Source: Onchocerca lupi
Lineage: Eukaryota; Nematoda; Chromadorea; Rhabditida; Onchocercidae
Assembly: GCA_028564675.1 (NCBI GenBank)
Contig: JAOVVO010000317.1
Location: forward strand, 1-64,000
Length of the DNA stretch: 64,000 nucleotides
Direction: 5' to 3'
In this document: piece after piece, positions 24,748 through 38,142 of the stretch
How positions within the stretch are numbered: position 1 is the stretch's first letter
Layout of the letters: each line of letters opens with the position of its first letter
The notes under the pieces: generated by a model
What the model was told of the DNA's origin: nothing
Seen by the model: the letters and a program-made list of their open reading frames with translations, nothing else
The model's database searches: none
Program-made: the position numbers and the translations under genes

Positions 24748-25958
24748 ATATTGCTCGATATACGTCCTTAAATAATTCATGTGGAAAGGTGTTCCTGATT
24801 TGCACTTTTCCAAATAAATTTCCATATAATTCCTTTCTATCATAACATTATAATCTCTGGTCATTCTTTTCCTTGCGGATGTTTTTTACACTTTGGCAAC
24901 TGATGTTCGTTTACTGGATGCGAACTCAGCTAAAAAGAATTTTTAATTATCAATCGATATAACGAGGAGCTGTCTTACAGAACGGCTCTAAATCTATTGA
25001 TCGTATGTGATAGGAAAACAATTTCAACTGTTTGGGTTGTTATATAAAGTAGTTCAACTTATTGAATGTTTTAAATTGGTGTTGGGATATATGAACACAT
25101 ATTGAAAGTCTGCATGAAACTTTGCTGAATCATGTATCAAGGAATTCAAAAAAAAAAGACTTCACATAGATAAAGCTTATTTGCTAGGCTAATTGAGAGT
25201 CGACGATATGGAGTGAGGAAGGGATTTGTATCTGTACACAATTTTTATTGCACTGTGAGTTTCAAGATTTGAAAAAGCTAATGATTCCGAATCATTTGTG
25301 CTAAAGGGATGAAGATCTTACGAATTCGGCATATTCCGAGAGAGGTATTGGTGACCGCTGAAAAATAATGGTCCTATATAAAAAGACCAGATTGTATATC
25401 ATCGTAACACTTTATCATTAAGTTCAGCCTGCTGAAATGAACGGTTAAGAGTTTGTTTAGTTATGCCTGTTTTAATGATTTTCGGTAATAAATGGGATTC
25501 TGTGGTATGATGACGCTCCTTACGAAATATTTGGTATAGGAACTTGCTGGAAGGGGATTATATTTACAAGCTAACAACACATCTTATTAAATCTGTAGTA
25601 ATTTGGACTGTTTTACTTTTAAGCGTCTGGGATGCAATAATACTTTTTGGCTCGGTCTCTGCTCCCGAGATTATTTCCTATGTCATATTATATTAACTCA
25701 TGTTCCACTATGAGATCATTCGAACTAAATTTCGTGGGGAATCGAGGTCAAAATTGCAACAAGAGAGGAGAGGGTTCACTTTTATGTTTTTGATTTATCA
25801 AGAAAGTAGAAAGGAAAAGATGGTTGTGAAGTATGAAGCAGATGGATAGGCAGCTAATGTTATATAATGCAGATTGGAGGTATGTCTAAAACAACTGTTC
25901 TCAAACAGTGTAGCATCATCATCGGCGTTATCCGTTCCCCTCTTTGAGTATCTCCCTG
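24748..25958. other. Intergenic gap
   Basis: The gap lies between SAR1 and the coiled-coil/propeller gene. No exon recognised on either strand; AT-rich with the SAR1 poly(A) signal at its left edge. Confidence 0.6.
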
Positions 25959-28900
25959 ATGGAAGACGACAGTATCGTATGGATTAAGGAAGAAGTCCCT
26001 AGCGATATTGGACTTACATCTCAACTACCGACCACTGTAGCTTCCATTGCTGACAGTTCATCTACACAGGTGTACATATTTTTTCTTGAAATAATTTGTG
26101 TAGTGATTGAAACAAAGCTTTGGATAGTTCCGTTTTCTAAGATTCAATTTGCATAACAAATAGGAAGGGAGAGCTTTTCAAAATCATGAGTTCTGCAAAA
26201 GAAACGTACCTATAAAAAAGAAGTCGGGACAGATTTCTAACCTACATTACTCAATCGTCATAGCAATGCTGGTAGATGAACTCTGAAGGTAATCTATTAA
26301 TTGATGATGTTGAGGCAGATAATTACGAGGCCGGTTTTTAAAATCTTGATTAACTGACAAATGTATGCTAGAAAAATTTTATCATCCAGAAGAATTGGTA
26401 ATGCAAGTGCCTTGTATTTTTTTAATACACACTGATAATCACTTATGCGTTTATTTTGTCATATTCTCAATCCCGACAGCATTTTTATTTTCAGTCATTT
26501 TCAATTAACCGTCTTCAATCAATTCATCTTAGTTCCAGGATAAAGATACAGCTAATAGCGAGGAGTCATCTCAGATAGCTGTTCAGTTTTTTAATGGAAA
26601 TAATAAGAAGATATCTGCTGAATTTTTGAATGAAAATAAAGAAGAGAATGGAAACTCCATTTCTACTGAAGAGTTTGATATCACGAAATATGAAAAAAAA
26701 CTTCATGATAATGCGAAACAAACGATGGATCTAATTGGTGATCTGTGCAACCGTTCTGAACAAATCACCGGGCAACAAAAAGAAACGCTCCTCAGGTTGC
26801 TGCTTCGTTTTTGTGTAGGGAAAGGATTATCGAATTAGTAAATTTCCTGGGATAACTTTTTTTTGCGTATTCTTTCTATGAGTTTTACAGAAGACTACAT
26901 TCTATTCAGTTTTCGCCCATTTCCAAATTTTTCGTTTTGTGAAATCTTGCTGATTTCGTGGATTAAAATTTTCAATTGCATTATAAAAATTGAAATATGC
27001 GGATTTTTCAAATATAAAATTTTCATGTTCCCAAGCAAACTTCTCTCAATTTCAGTTTTTTGCTGTTAAGCATTTTTCGTCCATATTATGCCTTACTTTA
27101 TCTTAGATTGGAGGAGGAACAGCAGGAATGGCGAAAGGTCGCTGAAAAAATGGAGGAAGTTACGAGGCAAAATGAACAGCTTATCATTGCAAAACAAGAG
27201 GTTTGTTTGTATATGCATGAATAATTTTCGAGCAACAATAAAGTTATTCAGTAATTCACTGACTTGATGTGTTCTTTCTTCTTGATCGCCATAAGAAAAA
27301 ATTCCCCCCCCTCCTTTCCCTCTCCCCAATGTGCTAGAATACTTGTCACAGCTTATTTGAATATGAATTCGGCTGCAATATTTTCAAATTCTATCAGCCC
27401 TGTTAGCTAAATTGACTCGCTAGAGAAGGAATCAGCAATTAAATCTAATTTATACTGTTAGAAAGTTGATACACACTTCAAAATACTGTTTAAAATTAAT
27501 AGAAACCGATTATGAAATTGTCTTTGATTTTAATTTCAAATCATTTATTATTACTAATCTTAAGTATTATTAAATTAACTATTAAAGCTTGAACAACGCG
27601 TGACTAAAAACAGTGCAGATCAAGAAGGAAATGGAATGAATCAAAGTAGTAGGCTGGAAAGAGACCACCTATTCCAGTAAGTCTTGCTTTGCTTCTAAGT
27701 TGATTTTGCTGTAAAGAAATTTTACTCTGAGTCGATTTTGCATATAGAATCTCAGAAACCAATATGCATTTTTCAGATGATTTCCGGAAAAAAATATATT
27801 AATTCCAAATCCCCTATTATAATTTTGGATTAGATTATATGTAGACAGTTTTCTAACACTGCCATATTCGGTATTTTAAAGGACGGAATGGCAAAGAGTG
27901 GATAGTTCACATATTAGTAACAACGACCTATCACAACCGAACAGTGTCACGTTTCTTCAGAGCACCGATAAAATCGTTGTAACCGATCAAGACAACGGTT
28001 TATTGCTTTACTCTATACAGTCCGGCCTCATCAAGAAAGTTTCTAGTTCAAAGTGGAAATGGCCTCAATCTGCTGTTTACACTCCAGATAACAAAATCTT
28101 GGTAAGTTTTTTCAAAATCTGTTGGGATTTATTATAAGCAATGTTCGAAAACTATTCTGTATTTTCGCATGGAAATGATTCTTGTTCTAATTTTTCATAA
28201 TAATATTGATTCGTCAAACAAATAATTGGTCATGTCTGTTGCTAGAAGAATTTTACTTTTTTCCAGTCTCTTTCACGCTGCACTTATTTGTATTTTAATT
28301 TGAATTAAGTAAAATTTGTAATAATCTTCATCATTTTTCAATTCTGGTAATCCCAATAATCAGAGATACATATGACAGTTGATATATCTGTGCTACAATT
28401 TCTTAAGTTTGTTTAATGATTTACATTTGTTCATGACAAGTTCTAGAAAGTTTCAAAGTCGGATGGAAAACATAATCGGAAGAATTATAGGTTTCCGCGA
28501 TGGTAAGAGATGAAAGTGAAAACAAAACGGTATGGAAACGTAATTTAATGAAATTTGACGAGGAACTGGAATTTGTTTCGAGGATTGAAGGGCCAAAATG
28601 GATAGAGAATGATACAATTACTAGAGAATATTTGTGCATTGCACCAAATGGTTATATATATTTATGTGTTACTGGTAATACTTTTTCGGCACTGTATGAA
28701 CTTTCAAACGATGGTCAGTGGACTGAACTTTGTCATAAACGAAGCACAAAATTTTCTAACATACAGGCAAGTATTAGGATTTCAATTTCCTTGTATAGTG
28801 TCAAAACCTGAATCGTTGCGCTTCTCAGCTTCATTGAAATCTCTCTGCTTCCATAACATTCATGTATGACAAATAGAAGCGGTTATAGGTACTGGCTGTG

Positions 28901-29236
28901 ATTAATTCGATAACGGAACTTTTGGTCGTGGAACAAAAGAGAGGTTACATTTGGCTGCTCAGTGTCCGGGAATCCACTATATGCGATCGAAATGTGATTG
29001 CTGCCGTGGAAAAGCCTGGAGTACTGTGCATCGATAACCAAAACCAGCTCTTCATCCACGATATTGGGCAGTCAAAAATCCGCCTTTTGGAACCACGCTC
29101 TTTCGAGACAATTCAGGATATAGCTCTTACTTCCAAGAATTTAACTGCTATCACTGCTTACCAGGGAATACTTGCTGCTGTATATTGCGTTGACAAAATT
29201 ATTCACTTTCATAGATACTTACCCACTTTCTCATAA
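25959..29236 (+). CDS. Coiled-coil plus beta-propeller-like protein, unassigned
   Basis: Exons: 25959-26069, 26539 to about 26818, one ending at 27200, 27588-27676, 27882-28101, 28491-28766 and 28889-29236; roughly 470 residues. The 26818/27.1 kb junction is not fixed. The N-terminal part is acidic and helical (LLRLLLRF; then EWRKVAEKMEEVTRQNEQLI, a clear coiled coil). From about residue 190 the sequence has repeated strand-turn units (IVVTDQDNGLLLYSI, YLCIAPNGYIYLCVTG, GVLCIDNQNQLFIHDIG) like NHL or YVTN-type propeller blades. No RING or B-box is seen, so a TRIM-NHL call is not supported. The intron after 28766 starts GCAAGT (GC-AG); phase and the QVLAVINS junction need it. I do not recognise the family; it may be nematode-restricted. 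Confidence 0.65.
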
Positions 29237-30967
29237 AAAAAGCTCCAAGTAAGTTCCGTAATATTACACTTTCTTGTTTTGCAAATAGAATTTTGTCGCA
29301 AATACAATCCGCATTTTAATTCGCAGCAGAAACAGTAACTGCTTGTCCATTTGTCAATTTTCATGCTTGTGAATGACCAAAACTCGGCTGATCTCAGGAA
29401 AATAATTATGAAGCCCATCGTATATTTTACAGATGTAACAGTCCCGAAATTCTGATATTTTTTTCCTGAGTCAACATCATTTATTCATTGATCTACTGTG
29501 CCATATCTTCTAAATACATCGTAATTTAAGAATATTAACGCAAAATTAGTTTTAGCAATAGCTTTACGATTTAGTGCAGTGAAGTTGTAGAATTGATTTC
29601 TTTGTACATTAAACAAATAATTAAAAGTTTATGGAAAAGAATAGAAAATGAAAGGTTTTCGGTCCTTCAAAATGGATTAATCAGTCATATATTACAGATA
29701 GAAATTCCTACTCAATATCAGTTGCCTACGGTACGGAAAAAACAATATACAGAAACAAAAGTTTTAAAACTATGCTCATCTATTCCATCATTTTCCTTTC
29801 CAACAATGGCTCCTGCTTTCTCCTAAGATTCCATTTTATCCTGTCGATAAACACTGATCAGATGATTATTGAATATCAATCGAATGTAACACATTGATCA
29901 TAGACAACGCAAATTTAGCGCGCAAGACACATCCCCAAAACGTGTGGAACAGATGGGATTTTCACAATTCTGATTCTCCGCTCATAAACTCCTAAATCAA
30001 TATATCTACCAGGAAAAAAAAGGCAATTTGGAATATAAATTTCATTTCCGTTAGCTAGAAAAGTATAACTCCCTTAATCATCCAAAAACAGACACGACTA
30101 CTTAGGAAAGTCAATAAAACATAGAAAGGTGGAATAGTGGGTCTTAAATTTCGAAACTGAAATACGCTAACGGTATCAAATCGTTGTTTACGAAATAAAA
30201 TGACTAGAGCGGTAAGACAGGTCAGATGTATCAAAATCAAGGCTCTAAGACAATGCGGATATGATGAAAGAGAAACGACAAAATATCTCTACAACGTAAA
30301 AACAAAACACTCTATATTTATAAATACATGTAAAGTAGTAAATTGGAAATCCAGTAAAAATATGAGTAACAAAATTAGTATTAGCATTGAAAGGACAAAA
30401 AAAAGAAAGAAAACAAAGTTTTAACGAAATTCACGAATATGAAAAAAAAAAAAAAAAAAAAAAAGTGAACAAAAATGAACAATATGATACCCGGAATATG
30501 GCACGTTTTGAAAGGCATGAATAATAGCACAGAATTCCATGCAACTGAATAATTCAAAAACAATATTCCATATGAGTCTAGATAAAGTTGAGCACGAAAT
30601 AACATAGTGCCAAGTGTTGTAAGTGAATATTATGTTACTGATTTGACGGGCTCCAATTTTTTTTTTTTTTTTTTTTGAAAAACATTGATGAATGCCCTAT
30701 CATAGCTGTTGGAGCAACAAAGAATACTGAGATGTAACTGTGAGACAATCCTTCATAAAATGAAGATTAACAGCGATTAGAGGTTTGAAGACACAGAGTT
30801 CCAACAAATGTTTTGCTGAAGCTATATGAAAATGAATAACGATGTCGTGAAGAATTGATCTGCAGCAGAAAAAAAAAAAAAAAAAAAAAGACACAGAAAT
30901 AATCTTCTCCAGAAAAGTTTGAGCAGAAGGAAACATATACAGGCTTTTTCACATAAACCACTTAAAC
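29237..30967. other. Intergenic gap with A/T homopolymer runs
   Basis: The gap lies between the 3' ends of two convergent genes. It contains long A or T runs near 30440-30463, 30657-30676 and 30868-30889. Short frames here are driven by these runs. No gene supported. Confidence 0.6.
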
Positions 30968-33900
30968 TTACTTGAACTTCCGGGCAAGATTACTTAGTTG
31001 ATTGCCAATATTCATGAAGAATTCTCCCTGACTTTCCAAATATGTCGCCATCATGTTCTTGAAATCTTCGCCGAGTTCATGATTTTGAAATGCCATTTCA
31101 GCAAGCATCATATAACTGATAGAATCAACTTTCTCTTTAACTTTATCCATATCTGCACTTGAAACGCGTCCTTCTATCGCAAGTTTTTCATTTTCACGCA
31201 ATTTGGATATTGCTGACTGTAGCAATCATTATGAAAATAGAGAAATAATACCCTCCTCAAGATTCTTTTCGCGGAGGAAGGAACGGAAGAATGTTATGGG
31301 AACAGATAATGATACAGAGTCAACAAAAGATCTGGACAGTAATTATTAATCGTCACTGTAGATAGTATCTTTTTCAATTTCAAATAAACGAAACTAAATT
31401 CTCTTATAGAATCAATAACAAAAATCCGACCAGCTTGTGATTTCATGAATCAGTTTGACAACTGAATTCACTTAAAAATCAGATTTCTTAAGTGTGGTAA
31501 AGTTACCATCGCATTTTACTTTAGTTTTATGATCACTGAATATTTAATAAACTTCACTTTCACTTACCTTATGAACGTTGACGATATCTGGTATGCAGGC
31601 AAGCATGCCTTTATAGGAATATAATGCATCCAATAAGGGATCTAATGATTTCTTAGCTAATTTCTCATGCTCATCGCCGATCCAGTGTAAAGTTTTTGCT
31701 GTTTCTTTCAGAGCAATTGTAACATTCTCATTTTCTGAAAAAATTCTATTAAACAAAAGTCCTGTTCGAATGACATATACAATCTTTCTACAGAACGATT
31801 ACTACATCTCATTTTTAATGCAACACTTTAGGGATATCACAGCGTTAGAATAAGAAATATCCAGAATCCACAAACATGAAATCAAATTAAAAAGTCATAT
31901 AGGCAGCTACAAAATTTCGAGAGAATATGGAAAAAACTTGCTCAGTGGATTAAGAAGTCCAGAAAGATTAAAGCGTATAAGCTTCTTGAACCATGTACAA
32001 ATTATTTAGTATGAAAATCAGAGCTAACTTGATGATGGGTTGATATCGAATGATCGACATAGACCGGTACAGGCTTCTCCCATTTTTTGCCAGTTCGTTT
32101 TGTATGCTATAAAAATTTTATTAAAAATATAAAGCCATTTAAACTAATAAATTTTACGTACAATGAAGACCAAGGTATCAATAATTGTACGAAACTTACG
32201 TCCTGCAAGTCTTTTGTGGGTCTCACTGACTCGGTTATACATGAAATGAACACTGTCTTCGAAACTTCGCATAGACCGAGTGAAATTATCCACTTTCTGT
32301 TCACTTAAATCAGAATAAAAATTGAACTATAAACTAAGAAACAATATAAATACAGTGACATCACCAACAGCAGCAAGTATTTATAGTAAATAATAATAAT
32401 TAGTGGAAAATATAAATCCCTTTTATTAAACAGACGTCATTAACCAGGCACATCTATAATTAGTGCTTTTAAAGGCAGCAAACATCTCCAACTGATTATT
32501 AGACTATTCTAATAGAAATGACCTGAAACTATACTATTTTCCTAGAATCAATAAAACCGAAAGGAAAACTGCATACACATCATTGCTGTCGAGTGGCTGA
32601 TTTGGAACCGTGATGGAATAAAGAAAATTCCCTCCAACGTATTCATCCTTTTCGGCCTTTCTTTTGCCGCTTTTCCATTTCTTTTCATCTGTGCAAGTTA
32701 CAAAATGTATCCAAACATCTGATTTACTGAGAACAGGATGCCTGCATACTTTATTGACCCAAATTTGTAGAATGTTCTTCCGGTGCTCAATAAAATCTTC
32801 TTCATAGCGACCTGAAAAACATTTAATTTCATTTTCAATGACCTTCAATGCAAAACAGACTACAAAGTCGTCTAACATTCATTACTATAATCTTACCAGC
32901 AACTTGCTTTTCAGGTAGTGGTGGAAGTGGTATTAAAATGTATTTGGCTGACATCCGCTCATAAAGCCAATCGAAATGTTTGTACCGTCTTGACACCTAA
33001 ATAATAACGTATTGGTTTTTAACTTGAGCTATTATACATTTTCATGTAAGTAGCTATTAATACCGTCGATTATTACTGAACGAGTAGTAAGTGAATATGA
33101 AGTTAATTCCTTATTTAGCATTTCAGTATATTATAATCAACATATCAGTTAGGAACTTTGCATCAACGGCAATGATTAAAGTGCACAGCACTGCAAGGTT
33201 ACTGAAAAAAAGATGGAATCCAGTTAACCCAAAAAAAGTAAATGGATTAAAATTACTTAAAAAAAAAGATTCACCTGTATACCGCTGAGGGAGGATTTGA
33301 CACTGTATGCAATGAAACTCTTCAAGCCTTTTAGCTTAGATTCTTTCTTCGGTTTATCAACGATGCAGTAATAAGGCTGAGTAACTGGAATCCATTCCGC
33401 TCCGTCTAGTGTCAACTAAATCTTGAGTATCACATTACCAACAATAATTAATGACAAATTTTCTATTATATCTTGTGACAGCAATATTTTCAATCATTCC
33501 TTCGTAAATTTGATATCAAACTTACGATTATTTCATGGTGTTCCTCCGCTTTTGATGTAAGTCTTGAAGAAAGTAGGATGTAATCTTCCATGCCTGATTT
33601 AACGAAATTGGAGAATCTAGAATCAACATATATTACTAAACTTGCTAGATCACGACATTTCTTGATTCCTGATCAGGGAGCATGACATTGAAGAATACGT
33701 GGAAACATGACTTGCCGATTTATATTTTTCATTCTAACCGCTCCTTGCTTGACCAGTACATCACCTTTGGTAGCTGGATTGGATATATAATTTTGCATTT
33801 CAGGATTATCCGCTGTATTTAATACACTTTCCTAAACGAAAAAGAAGATAACACAAGTGACCTATTTCGATCTTTCACTTATTATTATTTATCTTTAAAA

Positions 33901-35653
33901 AAACAGGGAATCTGAATACTTACAAGTTCGCATAAATTCATGAGTTAAGCACTTAATTTTGACTGTAAATTAAAAATATAACTTAATTTTAGCGTTACGT
34001 AAGCGTGATAAAATACACAAAACTTCATTTTATAAGGAAAAATTTTGAATATACAGTTTGCACTTCCTAATATTTGATTACAGCTTGAAAAACTGCAAGA
34101 AATGATTACGTACTGAAAATTCTTCGTCATCATCAGTCCAGTCATCAAAATCGTCATCGTCATGAGAGGCTGATACAAACATCGGAGGTGCTGCTTCATT
34201 ATGCAATTGCTGAAAATAAATATTGTATTCAGTTCATTAAGCTTTGATTCTAAACAAATTAACCAATGACTAATTAGACTGGAGAAATAATTATCAGCAT
34301 CATGGAGCACGGCTTGACTTGCTGGTTCAGCGAGTTTAAGGCATGACCGTCCTTCATATATTGTCATGATGCAAACCAGTTAAACTGGATGACAACATGA
34401 ATCTGACAACTGAAAAACTACAGGAGCATTCGAATTCCAAGTTGTATGATCTAGAAGCTAAAAAAGCAGCTTTATTTGAAGAACAGAAAGACAAGAATAT
34501 AAACCTGTTCATTCGATGAAATGGACAATTGCGGATAATGAGCAGATGCTGGAGGTGCATTCCAACTATCTTGAATAGCAAAGGCTGGAAGATTGTGATG
34601 TTGCGAAGCAAATGCCTTAAAATACATTTTAAAAAAAAAAAAAGAATAAGAAATACTACATGAAGAGAAAGAAAAGACTTTTTCAACAGCAAAGAATCCC
34701 AAGCTATGGAGAAAATGAGTATGCATTAAAAAAAAATCCAAGCAATCTATTCAAGCTATGAATAACTACATAATTCATTTTAGTTATTATTAGGAGAAAT
34801 TTCAAAATCATATTGCACTCATAATTTTTCCAGAAAGGATCAAAGAAATAAAGTTTCTTAGTCCTTACATTTTCGTGACAACATCAGAGAGACCCAGTAA
34901 CATTTTGACTACAAGATAAATCAACTGTTCCGATTTGTCGAGAAAAGGTATGCCCCATCCAGTTACTTGCTGAACATTCAGCACAAAGTGGAATGAACTC
35001 ATGAACAAAGCGTATGAGATTTTAGGAATGAAAGAAGCTGGCAGCAACATATATGCGGTCCACCTTTCTTCACATCAAAATCAAGTAAAAGAATGGTATC
35101 TGGATTAAAAGCAGGAAAAATTCACTTTTGGAAGCGTAGGAGAAGCGTTGATTTTCACAACGTAGGATTCTGGAAAAAGTCCATGTTGCCCTTTTGCATT
35201 GCGACCTTCTAGCCATCCCCCTTCGATACCCTGAAACAGTGCTTGCAAAAATTAGAAAAGAGTTGGATGAATATAAAAAAATTCCAAAAGTATCAAAAAG
35301 AAAAACCCATGCAAACCGTTAAAGTCATATCTTTCGGCGAATTTTGTCTTCTCAACACAACTGCCTTTCAATTTAACTTGTTATGGCCAGAGTGTTAGTA
35401 TAAGCTTATACTTCTTGTTGCCATTAACAATAGCATAAAAACATGATCAACCGGCTAAGCTTGATGGCAAATTCGCATAACCATCTTCATTCCATGAAGC
35501 TTATAAACAGAATTCAAGAACTGCTTTTTTTTCAAAATAGAACATAAGCAAACGTACTTCTCTGACAACTGTAAGAACTTCGTTTACTGAAATAGACAAC
35601 TCTCCGGAGTTTGGCTGTGCTTCGAATTCATAAACAGCTCGAACTTGAGTCAT
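30968..35653 (-). CDS. Sorting nexin SNX9/18/33 family (SH3-PX-BAR)
   Basis: SNX9-family proteins bind dynamin and WASP through SH3, phosphoinositides through PX, and tubulate membrane with the BAR domain at late clathrin-coated pits; the C. elegans member is LST-4. Thirteen exons chain in phase: 35558-35653, 35126-35230, 34505-34615, 34114-34209, 33707-33831, 33526-33616, 33275-33415, 32897-32996, 32579-32811, 32200-32296, 32029-32106, 31568-31734, 30968-31216; 562 residues. SH3 at residues 1-62 (VRAVYEFEA, GGWLEGRNAKGQHGLFPESY). Then an acidic DDDDFDDWTDDDEEF linker as in SNX9. PX around 230-340 (KGLKSFIAYSV, RRYKHFDWLYERM, PLPPLPEKQ). BAR to the end (YLESQGEFFMNIGNQL). The donor after 33707 is weak (GTTTCC). 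A strong donor (GTAAGT) overlaps the stop, so a longer C-terminus is possible. Confidence 0.92.
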
Positions 35654-36243
35654 GCTTTCGAACTTTATATTTTACAAGACAAATATCGCACCAATCAAAT
35701 ACTTCCTCAGGTGTCAATAGGTGACCTAAATTTGCATTTCAAAACATTGCATCATTGCCAGACAATAGCCGAAATTTACATGACATACGGCAACATAAAT
35801 ACCAATATTACTGATAACCGAATTCCAAATAATATACGGAAACGAGATACTACAGGATATATCAAATGGACAATTATGCAAATTTTCCGATTAAACAACA
35901 TTAACTTCAGTCCAGATAAAAAAACTACGTACAATAGCAACTTCGCTATACCAATTTAATTCCTACATAAGGAATACGCAACGGCAACTAATAAGAACTC
36001 TGTAGCAAAGTCGATTACATCATTCCTAAGTGATTCGGTAAAAAAAGAAATACAAATCTGATACAATACAGGATTTGATAGATTTCAGGGTGGAAGGAGC
36101 TTCTTCCCCTAACTTTAATCAATAATTCCTTAATAGAATCATCTGACAAAATTTTCGGACCCAAAGTGAATTCGAAATTAAGATTTGACATTACGTTGGA
36201 TGATCGACTACATTCCGATCAGGTCTAGATGTGTATCATATGA
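35654..36243 (-). other. Upstream region with a small minus-strand frame
   Basis: A 58-codon minus-strand frame runs from ATG at 36191 to TAA at 36015-36017 and starts MSNLNFEFTLGPKILSDDS. Its first 40 codons have protein-like composition; the tail is AT-rich, so it may be a first exon ending near CT|GTATTG. No family recognised. The rest of the segment is non-coding in appearance. Confidence 0.3.
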
Positions 36244-36696
36244 GATGTTTTCAACCGAACTGCAATCGTCGTTGTTATCTTTGTAGCGGAAAAAATTCAG
36301 GCGGAAATTCCACTCGCAAGTATGTTTACCTCAGACGTGACAGTAGAGAACATCTGGTGACCCCATGACCTTCCCGCTCTGCTCATGGCGACAAGCAAGT
36401 TCCAGAGCCCCCACCATTTCACAGCGACTTTAGTCCAAAAATTATACAACGCTGTTCAGATTTCCAATTCCACATAATGTTGCCGCGTTATACAACAATC
36501 CTTCACGTTCGGGGCTTTTTCCGGGAGGTTTGAAATTCGAAAAAAAAGCAAAGAATTCCGCTGGAAGGTTCTATGTCGAACTGGTGATGATAAAGATGAG
36601 ATTTTGGATGAAATCATTAATGAACGTGTGAAAGACACTCACTGTTGCCAACTATTCGAGCGATTTATTTCATTTGGCTGGAATGTCGATGATTAA
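36244..36696 (+). pseudogene. Interrupted coding-like stretch, family unknown
   Basis: Three plus-strand frames in succession look protein-coding. From ATG at 36244: MRCFQPNCNRRCYLCSG, a cysteine-rich start, continuing to an in-frame TGA near 36366. The same frame then continues open (VPEPPPFHSDFSPKIIQRC) to about 36533. A different frame then carries KEFRWKVLCRTGDDKDEILD and ends QLFERFISFGWNVDD, TAA at 36694-36696. No intron of normal size reconciles the frames, although CGCAA|GTATGT is a good donor. A decayed gene is one reading. Short exons of a real gene that I cannot splice are another. I do not recognise the product. Confidence 0.35.
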
Positions 36697-38142
36697 TTAT
36701 TGTCAAAACTATATTTTATGACGGGTATGATTGCATGAGCCAGAAAATGGTTCGCTGTATATCGGCATGGATTAGATGACTTCTATATTCGGTATTAACG
36801 GTTTAAATTAGGTAATGGATTATCCGAAATAGAGTGTTCTGAGGTGAAGTAACATTAAATTAAGCGGAATTATTTTAGAAAACGTTTCTGTTTCACCCAT
36901 GGTATAACGAAGAGTGTAAAAGTTCTACTTACCCCTACATCTTAATGCCCACATCAAAAAAATGCTGAAATTTTATTCATAGATCCAATTCGTCAAGAAA
37001 ATTCCGAAAAGTAGAATAACATGGTTGTTTCAAATCAAGGAAATTCTAGATAGGCTTCAAACTACTCCAGAATCCTTGCACAATACACTAATTCGCTCTT
37101 AAAATGGATTGAATCTAGTTGATTTAATTTGACAAGACTGGAAAAGTCCTCATTTAATGAAGTAATTTGAACCAAACTTCTGAACCTCACTCTCCACGGA
37201 AGCTCAGTTCAAACTGTGACCAATACAGGAAAATAGGCGGAGACGCTGCGTTTGCATTGCGCTCCCGGTTTGTCATTCAGCGATGCAATGTAATGTGTGC
37301 GGAAGTGGTTTGTTCTCCTAGGGGGTAGTGGTCGTCGGGGAGAAGGGCGGAAATCCTGGATGTTGCAGTTATAACTTCGACTGATTAGTTTGAAATTTGA
37401 TTTAGATTTTATAGAATTTCGTGAAGAACAAACTTCGAATATGTGAGATTGTGCAGTTTCATTGTGTGCATTGTGATTCCAAAAGATTACATAGTCAAAG
37501 AAAATTTTGGTATTTTGTCCGCTAATTTATGCAAAGCAATTTCACAGTAAATCAATTGTGAGTCCTTCTGTCTAGTTGTTTGTTCGCAGTCATATCATTT
37601 GCCAAAGCATCTCCTTATTTTTTTTCGTTTTTTGTCCTTCCGAATTTCTTATTGATTTACGACCATATCCAGCAGTTATCTTAAAAATGAATGCCAGTTT
37701 TCTCCAGTTAATTTTTTTGAGTTTTGGCGAACCTAACTGATCATAAATAAAATATTGCAAATGGATATGAATGTGTGAAAATGTATTACACTTTTTATCT
37801 ACACAATTAAGAAACTTGGGCAAACTTTTCTCATGTTGACGCTAGAATAATGAGGCAAAGAGAGGGGAGAAAGATGGGAGATATAGCGTTTATGTCATAA
37901 CTTTTCTTTACTAGTTGGAATTAATTTCACTTTTCCCATGAAGCGTTTCTTTAATGGCAGTGAGCAAATTTTCAAAAATACGCAATCCCACCTTTATTAC
38001 AAGTATATTTATAAAAAACTCAGTTTTATTGTTTTTAATACAATTTGCTGTCATTTGTGATATCTAAAATCTTTGAGTCTTCGGGAGTAGTAGTATGTTT
38101 TAAGTCGATTAAAATAATTATATTGATTTATAGGTACTTGAA
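36697..38142. other. Upstream region of the BCL9-like gene
   Basis: No exon found. The part 37.19-37.38 kb is clearly richer in G and C than its surroundings (runs such as GGGGGTAGTGG) and may be promoter or 5' UTR sequence. An acceptor TTATAG ends at 38133, nine bases before the next ATG, a likely trans-splice or 5'-UTR splice site. Confidence 0.45.

Noticed and set aside
30868..30961. Minus-strand frames rich in phenylalanine
   Set aside because: They are produced by a long A run read on the other strand and have no exon borders or homology.
34472..34741. Overlapping minus frames of 89 and 112 codons
   Set aside because: Only 34505-34615 fits the sorting nexin exon chain; the rest is intron, including a run of T on the coding strand.
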